Part shown: positions 42,084 to 50,157 of the stretch, in pieces
Layout of the letters: each line of letters begins with the position of its first letter
Numbering within the stretch: the first letter of the stretch is position 1
From: Halogranum rubrum
GTDB taxonomy: Archaea; Halobacteriota; Halobacteria; Halobacteriales; Haloferacaceae
Reading direction: 5' to 3'
DNA: 64,000 bases
NCBI RefSeq assembly: GCF_900114455.1
Contig: NZ_FOTC01000008.1
Coordinates: forward strand, 107,255-171,254
Notes under the pieces: generated by a model
Databases searched by the model: none
What the model was told of the DNA's origin: nothing
Seen by the model: the letters and a program-made list of their open reading frames with translations, nothing else
Made by a program: the position numbers and the translations under genes

Positions 42084-42132
42084 TGGTGTGTAGTATGGGT
42101 GTGGTCGAACGTGGTCCTTGTGGCTTTCGTCG

Positions 42133-43296
42133 TCAGTCGTTCGCCTGCGTCGTCGCCGTCGCCGTCGTCGTCGAAGACCCGGCCGTCTCCTCGAAGTCGC
42201 TCTTCAGGAGCGTCGCGATGACGGCGGTCACGACGGTTCCGAGCAGGAGACAGGCCAGGAACATCGCCGGTTGGTCCGAGAGGAGGAAGACGAAGATGCC
42301 GCCGTGCGGTGCGGGCATCGTGACGCCCAGCGCCATCGACGCAGCGCCACCGATAGCGCTCCCGGCGACGGCGCTCGGGATGACGCGAAGCGGGTCGGCG
42401 GCGGCGTACGGAATCGCTCCCTCGGTGATGAAGGAGAGACCGAGCGGGACGGCGCTCTTCGCGTTCTCGTACATCTCGGCCGTGTACTTCTGCGGCGCGA
42501 TGAAGTTCGAGAGCGCCAGTCCGAGCGGCGGAATCATCCCCGCAATCATCACGGCGGCCATCGGCTGGTAGATCTGTTCGGTGATGAGACCGACGGAGAA
42601 GACGTACGCGACTTTGTTCACGGGACCGCCCATGTCGACGGCCATCATCCCGCCGAGGATGGCACCGACGAGCAGCGCCTGCCCGCCCTGCATCCCGCGG
42701 AGGAACGAGGTGAGCCCCGCGTTCGCGATGGCGACGGGGACGCCGAGGACGAAGATGACGAACGGTGAGAGAATCAGCATCGTCAACACCGGGATGATGA
42801 GCACCGGCATCATCGGCTGGATGAACTCGGGGACGTTTCGCTGTTTGAGCCAGCGAGCGACGTACCCCGCGGCGAGTCCGGCGACGAGTGCGCCGAGATA
42901 CCCCGCCCCGGCCGACCCGCCTTGCAGGCCGATGACGTCACCGGCGGCTTTCAGGATGTCCCCCTGCTGGATGATGTACGACAGCAGGAAACCGGGTGCC
43001 AGTCCCGGTCGGTCGGCGATGGCGTACGCGATATAGGCGCCCAAGATTGGCACCATGAACGTCAGTCCAGCAGTACCGATCTGTGCGAGGAACCAGTCAG
43101 GTCGACCGGTCGCCTCGAAGATGGTCTTCGTCGCCTCTGGTCCCCCGAGGAACGACGAGAGTGCGTACCCCAGCGCGAGGAAGATTCCGCCGATGGTAAC
43201 GAACGGAATCATGAACGACACTCCCGTCATCAGATGTTCTTTGACAGAGGTGAGGTGTGACCGCATCGCCCCCTCCATCGTGTTGTCTCCTGTCAT
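42133..43296 (-). CDS. ptfC: PTS fructose-specific EIIC permease
   Basis: 387 residues with about nine hydrophobic helices. Family features: MRSHLTSVKEHLMTGVSFMI, GLAAGYVARWLKQR, MAVDMGGPVNKVAYVF and ITEGAIPYAAADPLRVIPS. It forms the membrane channel that carries fructose while EIIB phosphorylates it to fructose-1-phosphate. First gene of the minus-strand operon ptfC-ptfA-ptsH1-ptsI-ptfB. The upstream 150 bases hold a motif shared with the fba promoter. Confidence 0.95.
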   Translation of the reverse strand: MTGDNTMEGAMRSHLTSVKEHLMTGVSFMIPFVTIGGIFLALGYALSSFLGGPEATKTIFEATGRPDWFLAQIGTAGLTFMVPILGAYIAYAIADRPGLAPGFLLSYIIQQGDILKAAGDVIGLQGGSAGAGYLGALVAGLAAGYVARWLKQRNVPEFIQPMMPVLIIPVLTMLILSPFVIFVLGVPVAIANAGLTSFLRGMQGGQALLVGAILGGMMAVDMGGPVNKVAYVFSVGLITEQIYQPMAAVMIAGMIPPLGLALSNFIAPQKYTAEMYENAKSAVPLGLSFITEGAIPYAAADPLRVIPSAVAGSAIGGAASMALGVTMPAPHGGIFVFLLSDQPAMFLACLLLGTVVTAVIATLLKSDFEETAGSSTTTATATTQAND

Positions 43297-43345
43297 GGCC
43301 GTATTCCATCACAATCGTTCATCGTACAGTTCAAAAGTATTTTCG

Positions 43346-43359
43346 GAACTGATTATTTC
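43346..43359 (-). promoter_or_regulatory. Motif upstream of ptfC shared with fba
   Basis: The minus-strand sequence GAAATAATCAGTTC, 50-63 bases before the ptfC start, recurs before fba with one base inserted. TTCGGAA occurs twice on the plus strand here (43342-43348 and 43371-43377). It may be an operator or a shared promoter element. Confidence 0.45.
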
Positions 43360-43448
43360 GTTTCTTTTTGTTCGGAATATTCACGTGTTTGAAAATCTGG
43401 CTGCGTGTTTTCGGTAGTGCACATAACTATTCTGACGTGTTCGAGACG

Positions 43449-44357
43449 TCAGTGTGCCGTGACACGCATCTCGTCGACGTGGTCGAGGACGTCGTCGAGC
43501 GGCGGGACGCTGGTACCGGAGACACTGACGACGCGCGACGCGACGGCGACACCCGCGCGGAGTGCCGACTCGTCGGACCCGCCGCGCTCTCGGTCGGCGA
43601 GGACACCAGAGAGAAGTGCATCACCGGCACCGACAGTGTCGACTACGTCGACGTCGAGCGCCGGCGTGTAGAGCACCGCGTCCGGCGTCGCCATGATGGC
43701 ACCGTCGCCGCCGAGTGAGGTGACGACACGTTCGAAACCACGCTCTTGGAGGCTTCGTGTGGCGGCGAACGCGTCGTCGAGCGACTCGATCTCCTCGCCG
43801 AGGGCCGCGGCCAACTCTTCGCGGTTCGGCTTGCAGAGTGCGTACTCCGCGTCGAGTTTTCGGAGAACGTCGCCGCCGACGTCGACGACGGTGTCCCACG
43901 ACCCGGCGTCTGCGATACGGTCGAGTATCTCCGGGCCGACCCCAGGTGGGAGACTACCCGCGACGACGACGGTCTCCGGTTCGTATCGTTCGATGGTCTC
44001 GACGATGGACTCGACGGCCATCTCGTCGACGGTCGGACCGTTCTGGTTGATCTTGAACTCCGACTGCGGCGTGAGCACCGTCGTGTTGAGTCGCGTACAG
44101 CCCGATATTTCGACGAAGTCGTTCGGGATGTCGCGAGCCGTCAGTTCCTCTTGCAGGAACCGACCGAGGAAGTCACCGACGTAGCCGGTGGCGACCGTCT
44201 CGACGTCGAGCGAGACGAGATACTTCGAGACGTTGATTCCCTTGCCACCCGGGTCGAACTGCGCCGAGTCGGTTCGGGCGACCGTGTCGGGGGTGAGTTC
44301 GTCTTCGAGTTGGAGCGTGTGGTCGACTGCGGGGTTGAGTGTGACTGTGAGTATCAT
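43449..44357 (-). CDS. pfkB: 1-phosphofructokinase (PfkB family)
   Basis: 302 residues from the ATG at 44357 (MILTVTLNPAVDHTLQLEDE). Hallmarks: GGKGINVSKYL, the tagatose/1-phosphofructokinase-type NxTVLT and INQNGP region, and the catalytic DTVGAGDALLSG (Asp near residue 244). It phosphorylates fructose-1-phosphate, made by the PTS, to fructose-1,6-bisphosphate. It lies on the same strand just downstream of fba (73 bases), and upstream of ptfC; the three are likely coregulated. Confidence 0.95.
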   Translation of the reverse strand: MILTVTLNPAVDHTLQLEDELTPDTVARTDSAQFDPGGKGINVSKYLVSLDVETVATGYVGDFLGRFLQEELTARDIPNDFVEISGCTRLNTTVLTPQSEFKINQNGPTVDEMAVESIVETIERYEPETVVVAGSLPPGVGPEILDRIADAGSWDTVVDVGGDVLRKLDAEYALCKPNREELAAALGEEIESLDDAFAATRSLQERGFERVVTSLGGDGAIMATPDAVLYTPALDVDVVDTVGAGDALLSGVLADRERGGSDESALRAGVAVASRVVSVSGTSVPPLDDVLDHVDEMRVTAH

Positions 44358-44430
44358 CGGTGGATGAGCGCGGGGACGCCCGTCGGAGGCGGCGACTGCT
44401 GGTTCGGAATCGATACGTGGCTCATCGTCG

Positions 44431-45219
44431 TTACGTGTCGAGGGCCTCGGTGGCCGTAGCCTCTTCGAACACGACCTGCTCGAGCGCGTCGAGGATGTAC
44501 GTCGGGTCGTCGTGTTGCCAAACGTTGCGGCCGACTGCGAGTCCGGCGGCACCGGCGTCCATCGCCGTCTCGACGGTCGAGAGGAACTCGTGGTCGCCGG
44601 TCTTCGCTCCGCCGCTGAGGACGACGCGGCAGTCGCCGGCGGCGTCGACGGCCCACTGCATCGCCTCGGCGCTTCTCGGATACTTCACCTTCGCGATGTC
44701 TGCACCGAGTTCGAGCGCGATACGGGTCGCGTACGCGATGACCTCGGGTTTGCGGTGGTCTTTGATACCCTGTCCACGCGGGTACGACCACATCGCGACC
44801 GGCAGGTCGTGCTCGCGGGCGGTCTCCTGGACGTCGCGAAACTCCTCGGCCATCTCCAGTTCGTGGTTCGAACCGGGGTAGACGGTGAAACCGACGGCGT
44901 CGGCGCCGAGTTCCGCGGCGTACTCGACGGACCAGTTGACGGCCGAGTCGGGTTCGCCCATCCAGAGCGACGACCCACCGTTCAGTTTGGCGAGCAGGTT
45001 CACGTCGTCCTCGTGGGAGGGGTAGTACGTCTCCGCCAACCCCTTTCCGACGGCGAACCCCGTGACGGCGTCGTGTGTCGCCATCTCGAAGACGGTCTCC
45101 GGGTCCAACCGCTCGCGGACGCCCTCGAACTTGGTCGGGCCGTGTTCGAGTCCGTGGTCGTGCGCGAGGATGATGCTCTTCCCGTTCCGTGTGAGTTGGC
45201 TGTGAGTCGTTGACAACAT
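44431..45219 (-). CDS. fba: Class I fructose-bisphosphate aldolase (archaeal DhnA type)
   Basis: 262 residues. Archaeal-type class I features: LAHDHGLEHGP, VAMWSYPRGQGIKD, the Schiff-base Lys in DIAKVKYPRSAEA (near residue 178), SGGAKTGDHEF and GLAVGRNVWQ. It cleaves fructose-1,6-bisphosphate to two triose phosphates and completes the fructose route. It heads the fba-pfkB pair. The upstream region (45220-45386) carries the motif shared with ptfC. Confidence 0.94.
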   Translation of the reverse strand: MLSTTHSQLTRNGKSIILAHDHGLEHGPTKFEGVRERLDPETVFEMATHDAVTGFAVGKGLAETYYPSHEDDVNLLAKLNGGSSLWMGEPDSAVNWSVEYAAELGADAVGFTVYPGSNHELEMAEEFRDVQETAREHDLPVAMWSYPRGQGIKDHRKPEVIAYATRIALELGADIAKVKYPRSAEAMQWAVDAAGDCRVVLSGGAKTGDHEFLSTVETAMDAGAAGLAVGRNVWQHDDPTYILDALEQVVFEEATATEALDT

Positions 45220-45258
45220 CCGTTCACATGTTTGCAGAAGTTGTGCCTAAACAACACC

Positions 45259-45273
45259 GAACATGATTATTTC
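45259..45273 (-). promoter_or_regulatory. Motif upstream of fba shared with ptfC
   Basis: Minus-strand GAAATAATCATGTTC, 40-54 bases before the fba ATG, matches the ptfC copy apart from one inserted base. Nearby GTTGT-TTAGGC-ACAAC (45239-45254) is a short inverted repeat. Confidence 0.45.
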
Positions 45274-45386
45274 CTACTGTTTAAAGAGATAAGAATTATG
45301 TAACGAACATTATCTGGTCGAGTCGGGGCGGAAACCGAGCCGAACCGCGGTGGGTGGGCGAGGGGAACGCTGTCGAAACCGACCGG

Positions 45387-47201
45387 TCACTTGTTCCGGC
45401 GGCCGCTGCCGAACAGTCGCTCGCCGAGCGACCGTTCGCTCGGGCGTTCGGCCAGGAACACCGAGCAGTCGAGGTCGTCGACGACGTTCAAGTGGAGGGA
45501 GTCGGTGACGAGACGCGAGAGGAGCCCCTGTTCGGTCGCGCCGAGGAGGACGGCCGTGTGGTCGGTGGCTTCGCGCTCGATTGCGGCCTCGACGTCCCCC
45601 GACTCGTCGACGAGTTGGGTGGCCTCCGAGAGGTCGTGGTCGGCCGCCCACGCGCGGAGGAACGCCTCTCCCTTCTCGCGCTCGTCGGGACCGTCGACGA
45701 CGTGCTGGAGCACGACGTCCGACCCGGCCGTCTGTCGAAGCGTCCGTGCGACGTCGGCGCTCAGGTCGGAGTTGGGACCGCCCGCCGTCGGAAGCAGGAG
45801 TCGCGAGAAGTCGAGGTCACGGTCCTTGACGACGAGGAAGTCACAGGGAAGTCGGTTGGTCAACTCGGCGATGGGTCGCTCGGCGCGCGCGGAGGCCCAC
45901 AGCCCGTTCTCGTCCCAGTTCATCAACACGAGGTCGGGGCGGGTGCGGTTCGCGCGGTCGAAGACGTCCTCGAACGAGCGGTGAGTGACGATAGTGGACG
46001 TCTCGAACTTGACGTCGTACTGCGCGCCGATTGCGCTGACGTCGGACAGGAGTCGGTTCGACTCGCGGACGATTCGGTCGCGCTGTCCCCGTTCGTCGGT
46101 CCCACTGAGGTGGGTGGGTGCTTGGACGACGTGGACGACGTGGACGGTGCCGCGCGCTCGCGCGCTCGCGATCGAACAGGCCATCTCGATCAGTTTCGAC
46201 TCGGTTCGCGGGTTGGCGATGGGAACCAGAATCCGATACGAGTCGGGGTCTCTGACGAACTCCTCGACAGTGTCGACGAGCGGGACGTACGACCGTCCCG
46301 CCAGCCCACCGAGCAGCCACTCGCGGACCGAGAGCCGTCGGACGTTCTCGAAGCGGGCGGTCTTGAGGCGGTCCTCCGTGGTCTGATAGTAGTTGACGAC
46401 AGTGACCAACAACACGCCCCCGAGCGTGTTGCCGAGCAACACCGGGATGACGAAGTCGGTCATCGCCAACAGGAGACTCAAGTCACCGACGAGCGTCAGA
46501 TAGACCGCCTCGGTGAACGAGACGACCACGTGAAAGAGGTTGCCCAGCGGAATCACGAGGAACGCCAGATAGACGATGAGCAACCGCGAGACGGTGTCGC
46601 TGGCGGCGAAGTTCATCCAGACGACGCCGGCGACGACGAGCCCCGCGTACGCCCCCTTGAAGAAGAGCTCCCAGCGGGAGGTCTCGTAGACCCCTTCGAC
46701 GGCGAATTCGGCGGCTACCGCCGCCGCTTCGGGCGAGAGGACGCCCCCGTACGCGAGGACGACGGCGCCGATGGCTCCCCCGAGGAAGTTTCCGGCGAGG
46801 ACGACCGCCCAGTGGCGGAGCAACGCCGGAACGGACGCCAACCGTTCGAGCGTCAACGCGACCGGTGGAAGCGTGTTCTCGGTGTAGAGTTGGTAGCCAC
46901 CGATGATGATGTAGATGAACCCGATGGGGTACAGCAACGTCGCGACGATACTGCTGTCCGTCTTCGTGTACATCGACGCGTACACCACCAGCGTAACCGT
47001 GATGGCGAGACCACCGGCGAGCGCGCTGAAGAACAGTTCGCGCGTCCCGGACGTAATCTCGTGGTCGGCGTCGGCGACGATTCGGTGGAACACCTCGTCC
47101 GAAGAGAACCGGTCGGGCACGACCTCGCCCGAGGCGGGCACGTCGTGGTCGGCGTGCGACGAACCGTCCTCGGCGGGCGGCGGAGTGTTCGAACTAGCCA
47201 T
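45387..47201 (-). CDS. Formate/nitrite transporter family channel fused to two UspA domains
   Basis: 604 residues. Residues about 30-305 are an FNT-type channel with six hydrophobic helices (LFFSALAGGLAITVTLVVYA, WAVVLAGNFLGGAIGAVVLA, LLGNTLGGVLLVTVVNYYQ); the GNFLGG and GNxLGG repeats are typical. Residues about 325-600 form two universal-stress-protein domains (YRILVPIANPRTESKLIEMA, and SRLLLPTAGGPNSDLSADV). FNT proteins pass small monovalent anions such as formate, nitrite or hydrosulfide. The cytoplasmic Usp domains could sense nucleotides and gate the channel. No formate or nitrite enzyme gene is near, so the substrate is open. Confidence 0.88.
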   Translation of the reverse strand: MASSNTPPPAEDGSSHADHDVPASGEVVPDRFSSDEVFHRIVADADHEITSGTRELFFSALAGGLAITVTLVVYASMYTKTDSSIVATLLYPIGFIYIIIGGYQLYTENTLPPVALTLERLASVPALLRHWAVVLAGNFLGGAIGAVVLAYGGVLSPEAAAVAAEFAVEGVYETSRWELFFKGAYAGLVVAGVVWMNFAASDTVSRLLIVYLAFLVIPLGNLFHVVVSFTEAVYLTLVGDLSLLLAMTDFVIPVLLGNTLGGVLLVTVVNYYQTTEDRLKTARFENVRRLSVREWLLGGLAGRSYVPLVDTVEEFVRDPDSYRILVPIANPRTESKLIEMACSIASARARGTVHVVHVVQAPTHLSGTDERGQRDRIVRESNRLLSDVSAIGAQYDVKFETSTIVTHRSFEDVFDRANRTRPDLVLMNWDENGLWASARAERPIAELTNRLPCDFLVVKDRDLDFSRLLLPTAGGPNSDLSADVARTLRQTAGSDVVLQHVVDGPDEREKGEAFLRAWAADHDLSEATQLVDESGDVEAAIEREATDHTAVLLGATEQGLLSRLVTDSLHLNVVDDLDCSVFLAERPSERSLGERLFGSGRRNK

Positions 47202-47351
47202 TGTCGAATCAATCGCAGAGGGTGATGAAGAATGTTGTTTTCGGAACGAAGTGCGAACAATGCTGCTGAATCGGCCGTTTTCGGGGGCAGTAGCGGCGGA
47301 GGGCGCAGAGACGTCACGGAACCGCCCGGTCGGCGGCGGCGCAGACGAGTG

Positions 47352-48440
47352 CTACTTCATCCCCTTCGACTCGGCGCTGTCGGCGTCGAACGCCGCCTCC
47401 ATCTCGGCGAAGTAGGGGTCGCCGGTGATGTCGTGCAGTTCTCGGAGTTGGCGGATGTGGACCGCGTGGTAGTACTCGTTACCGCGGTAGCCTCGGTTCA
47501 GTCCGTACCAACTGACCTCGCCCGGGACGCGGAACGCCTCGATGTAGTGCTCGATGGTCGTAATCGCCGCCTCCAAGAGCGCGCGACTCTCCGCAGTGTC
47601 GCGGAGTAACCAGTACTCGTACAGTCCCCAGAGGCCGACGTTGAACCCGTTGAGGACGTGCGTCGGCGGGTCGTGTGGATACTCTTCGATCCAGTAGTAG
47701 CCGTCGTCGTCGACCATGACGGTCCACGGGTCTTCGCGCGGACCGAGTCGCGTGAACGTCTCGAAGATGTCGTCGGCGACGGCGAGGTACTCCTCGTCAC
47801 CGGTCTCCTCGTAGAGACGGAGAAACGCCGACAACGACGTTCCCTGCGACATTCCCGAGTACCACGGGGGTTCGAAGTCCTCTCCCGACCCGCCCTTGGG
47901 GAGCGTGTAGGCGAAGTACGGCAGGCCGTCGACCATCGTGGCCGAATCGAGGAAGGCGTCGGCTATCTCCTCAGCTTTGTCGAGATACGGGCCGCGGTCG
48001 ATGGCACGATAGCAGTGGAGCAACCGCATGATCATCCGCGAGGTGCGAATCGGCATGTGGCCGGTGACGCCGTCGATGGTGGCCATCTGTAGGTTGTCTA
48101 TCCCGTCGAGTTCGTCGACGTTGTACGCACACCGTGGCGGTTCTCGTCGCTCGAGGATGAACTGGGGGCGCTCCTCGTATGGCAACCGACGCAGGTCGTA
48201 GCGAGTGCGTTCGACGCGACGGCCGTCGAGCGTGAACGACTCGGGTTCCGCTGTCTCCGTCGGTGTCGGCGTCTCTGTCTGCGTCGCCGTCGGGGTGTTC
48301 GTTGGCGTGGCCGTCGACGTCGCGTTCGACGTGACGGTCTGTCGAGACCCGACGGGGCGCGACCCAACACAACCCGCGATGCCGCCGATACCGGCCGACA
48401 CCAGGGCGACGAACGTTCGTCGATTCACCGGCGGAGACAC
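47352..48440 (-). CDS. Secreted D-glucuronyl C5-epimerase-like lipoprotein
   Basis: 362 residues from a GTG at 48440. A twin-arginine signal with lipobox (NRRTFVALVSAGIGGIAGC) and a Thr/Pro linker precede the catalytic domain. Residues about 120-350 match the C-terminal domain of heparan D-glucuronyl C5-epimerases: PPWYSGMSQGTSLSAFLRLY, LNGFNVGLWGLYEYWLL and SWYGLNRGYRGNEYYHAVHI. It would act on uronic acid residues in a polysaccharide outside the cell. The glycan cluster begins about 1.7 kb to the right, but the gene faces away from it. Confidence 0.82.
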   Translation of the reverse strand: MSPPVNRRTFVALVSAGIGGIAGCVGSRPVGSRQTVTSNATSTATPTNTPTATQTETPTPTETAEPESFTLDGRRVERTRYDLRRLPYEERPQFILERREPPRCAYNVDELDGIDNLQMATIDGVTGHMPIRTSRMIMRLLHCYRAIDRGPYLDKAEEIADAFLDSATMVDGLPYFAYTLPKGGSGEDFEPPWYSGMSQGTSLSAFLRLYEETGDEEYLAVADDIFETFTRLGPREDPWTVMVDDDGYYWIEEYPHDPPTHVLNGFNVGLWGLYEYWLLRDTAESRALLEAAITTIEHYIEAFRVPGEVSWYGLNRGYRGNEYYHAVHIRQLRELHDITGDPYFAEMEAAFDADSAESKGMK

Positions 48441-48642
48441 CCGCCGTTCGGAGTCGGGCAGAACGCTCGATGGGGATGGAGGGACTGGTGAGTGGGGAGA
48501 GACCTCGTGTCGAGAGACATGCTTCTCGAACGATACCTCGTGGAGCGGTATGAAGATGACGACTCGTCGAACAGTACATTCGAGTAGCAGCTTCTAGCGA
48601 GCGAGCGGGTACGCCTTTGTCGGTTGCCTCCCTAGGTGGGCT

Positions 48643-49035
48643 ATGGGACAGCAGACCGTCCTCGTCGCCGTCGACGATGACACCGAGCGGAGTGAGAAAC
48701 AAGCAGCGTTGGTGTGTGACCTCTTCGACCCCGAAACCGTCCGGGTGGTCGTCCAGCACAACTTCTCGATGGACGATACCGAGACGACGCTGGCCGACGT
48801 CGCGTCCGTCGACACCGCCCAGACGACGCTGACCGACGCCGGGTTCGACGTCGAACTCCACGAGACGACGGGGAAAGCGGGCGTCTCCATCGTCGACACC
48901 GCCGAGAAGTTCGACGCCGACGTAATCTGTCTGTACGCCCGTCGCCGTAGTCCGACGGGGAAGATGCTCTTCGGCAGCACCGCACAGAACGTCATCCAGA
49001 GCACCGAACGTGCGGTGTTGCTCGCGCCGAAGTGA
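48643..49035 (+). CDS. Universal stress protein (UspA family)
   Basis: 130 residues in the Usp fold: TVLVAVDDDTERSEKQAAL at the start and VICLYARRRSPTGKMLFGSTAQNVIQ, including the G-x2-G-x9-G(S/T)-type nucleotide-binding loop in degenerate form. Cytoplasmic. Usp proteins bind ATP or AMP and respond to stress. Its location next to the FNT-Usp fusion and epimerase may be chance. Confidence 0.88.
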   Translation: MGQQTVLVAVDDDTERSEKQAALVCDLFDPETVRVVVQHNFSMDDTETTLADVASVDTAQTTLTDAGFDVELHETTGKAGVSIVDTAEKFDADVICLYARRRSPTGKMLFGSTAQNVIQSTERAVLLAPK

Positions 49036-50157
49036 CAAACCAACCCGCTTAGTTTCGAGAACGGCGTGGCGATTTGTCGGCGGACCCGTCTCCACGCCCC
49101 ATACAGATAGAATAATTGTCAATTATCGCCGACGTTCTGGAGTCCGAGTTATTGTCTTCGGAGCGAGACGGAGAGTAGCGTCGACACGTCATCAGAGACG
49201 AGACCACCCGACGGCGTACGTTTGAACGGCTAACGGTTACAGCCACTACGAGTCGAAAGCCACGATATCCCTCATCGCTGTATCGTGAACTGAGACGATG
49301 CCGACCGAAGCTGAGGAATCACAAGTAGAAGAGATCAGAGTGTGCTGTTCCACAAGATAAGACCCGATCGTTCACGGGTTTCGAAACCCACTTCCGTTCA
49401 TGAACACAGACCTCGACTCTTCGATCAGATCAGCGAAGTAGTGGTGTAAAATGTCCAAAAAGATATCTGCTCTGACTTCGTCAACGAGACCAGAAAACAA
49501 CTCCTGCACGCCGTCAACTGGTTTCGTGAGTGATCATCAACGCTCAGTACGGGTCGCTCTCGTACAAATCAGCAGAAAACAATCGCTGAGACGTCATATA
49601 CAAGAGAGTTCTGCTGATTCTCTCTTCTTTTAAAAATACTCCCAAGGAGTGAAGTGCGACTAAGCTTCGGAAATCTCGTGCTCAAATACGTAGACTGTAG
49701 AGAGAATAAAATAGATTGGATAAGGCTGGCTGTACATCTACAAGTCGCGAGCGTGAATTACTGTTACTCACCTCTCATTACAGAGACAACTGACTAGCCG
49801 AACGTGTGATACGTAGAAATTACAAAGCTAGTTATGTAACACCTAACGAGAGAAATAGACGTGATTGTGACTGATAGAACAGACCGAGGAACGGCCTACT
49901 CGTCTGGGTTCGTTGAGTAGCGAGAAATTATAAAAACCCAACCGATGGGAGCTAGTAGAGTCGAAGGGTACCGAGACGTGAGACAGAACAGTGGGAGAGA
50001 AAAACGCCAGAATCACAGGGACGGCGTAAAGGAGACGTGCGCGGAGTGGACGCTCTCTTCTGTGAGAGAACCCCACTGCACAACAGCTATTTATAGATGT
50101 GTTTCAAATGACTCTTCGTGAGTGAGAAGTGGACTATGAATGGTATTCTCATAAGTT
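49036..50157. other. AT-richer 1.1-kb region without a supported gene
   Basis: No open frame with haloarchaeal codon character. A fragment at 49450-49533 (NVQKDICSDFVNETRKQLLH, then AVNWFRE and a stop) reads like part of a decayed gene. TATA-like words lie at 49925-49935 and 50088-50096. The region separates core chromosome from the glycan island and is probably a boundary with decayed mobile DNA. Confidence 0.55.

Noticed and set aside
49451..49633. 60-codon plus-strand frame in the AT-rich gap
   Set aside because: Ser/Thr/Arg-rich with no haloarchaeal codon bias; an overlapping frame (49450-49533) looks more like decayed coding sequence.
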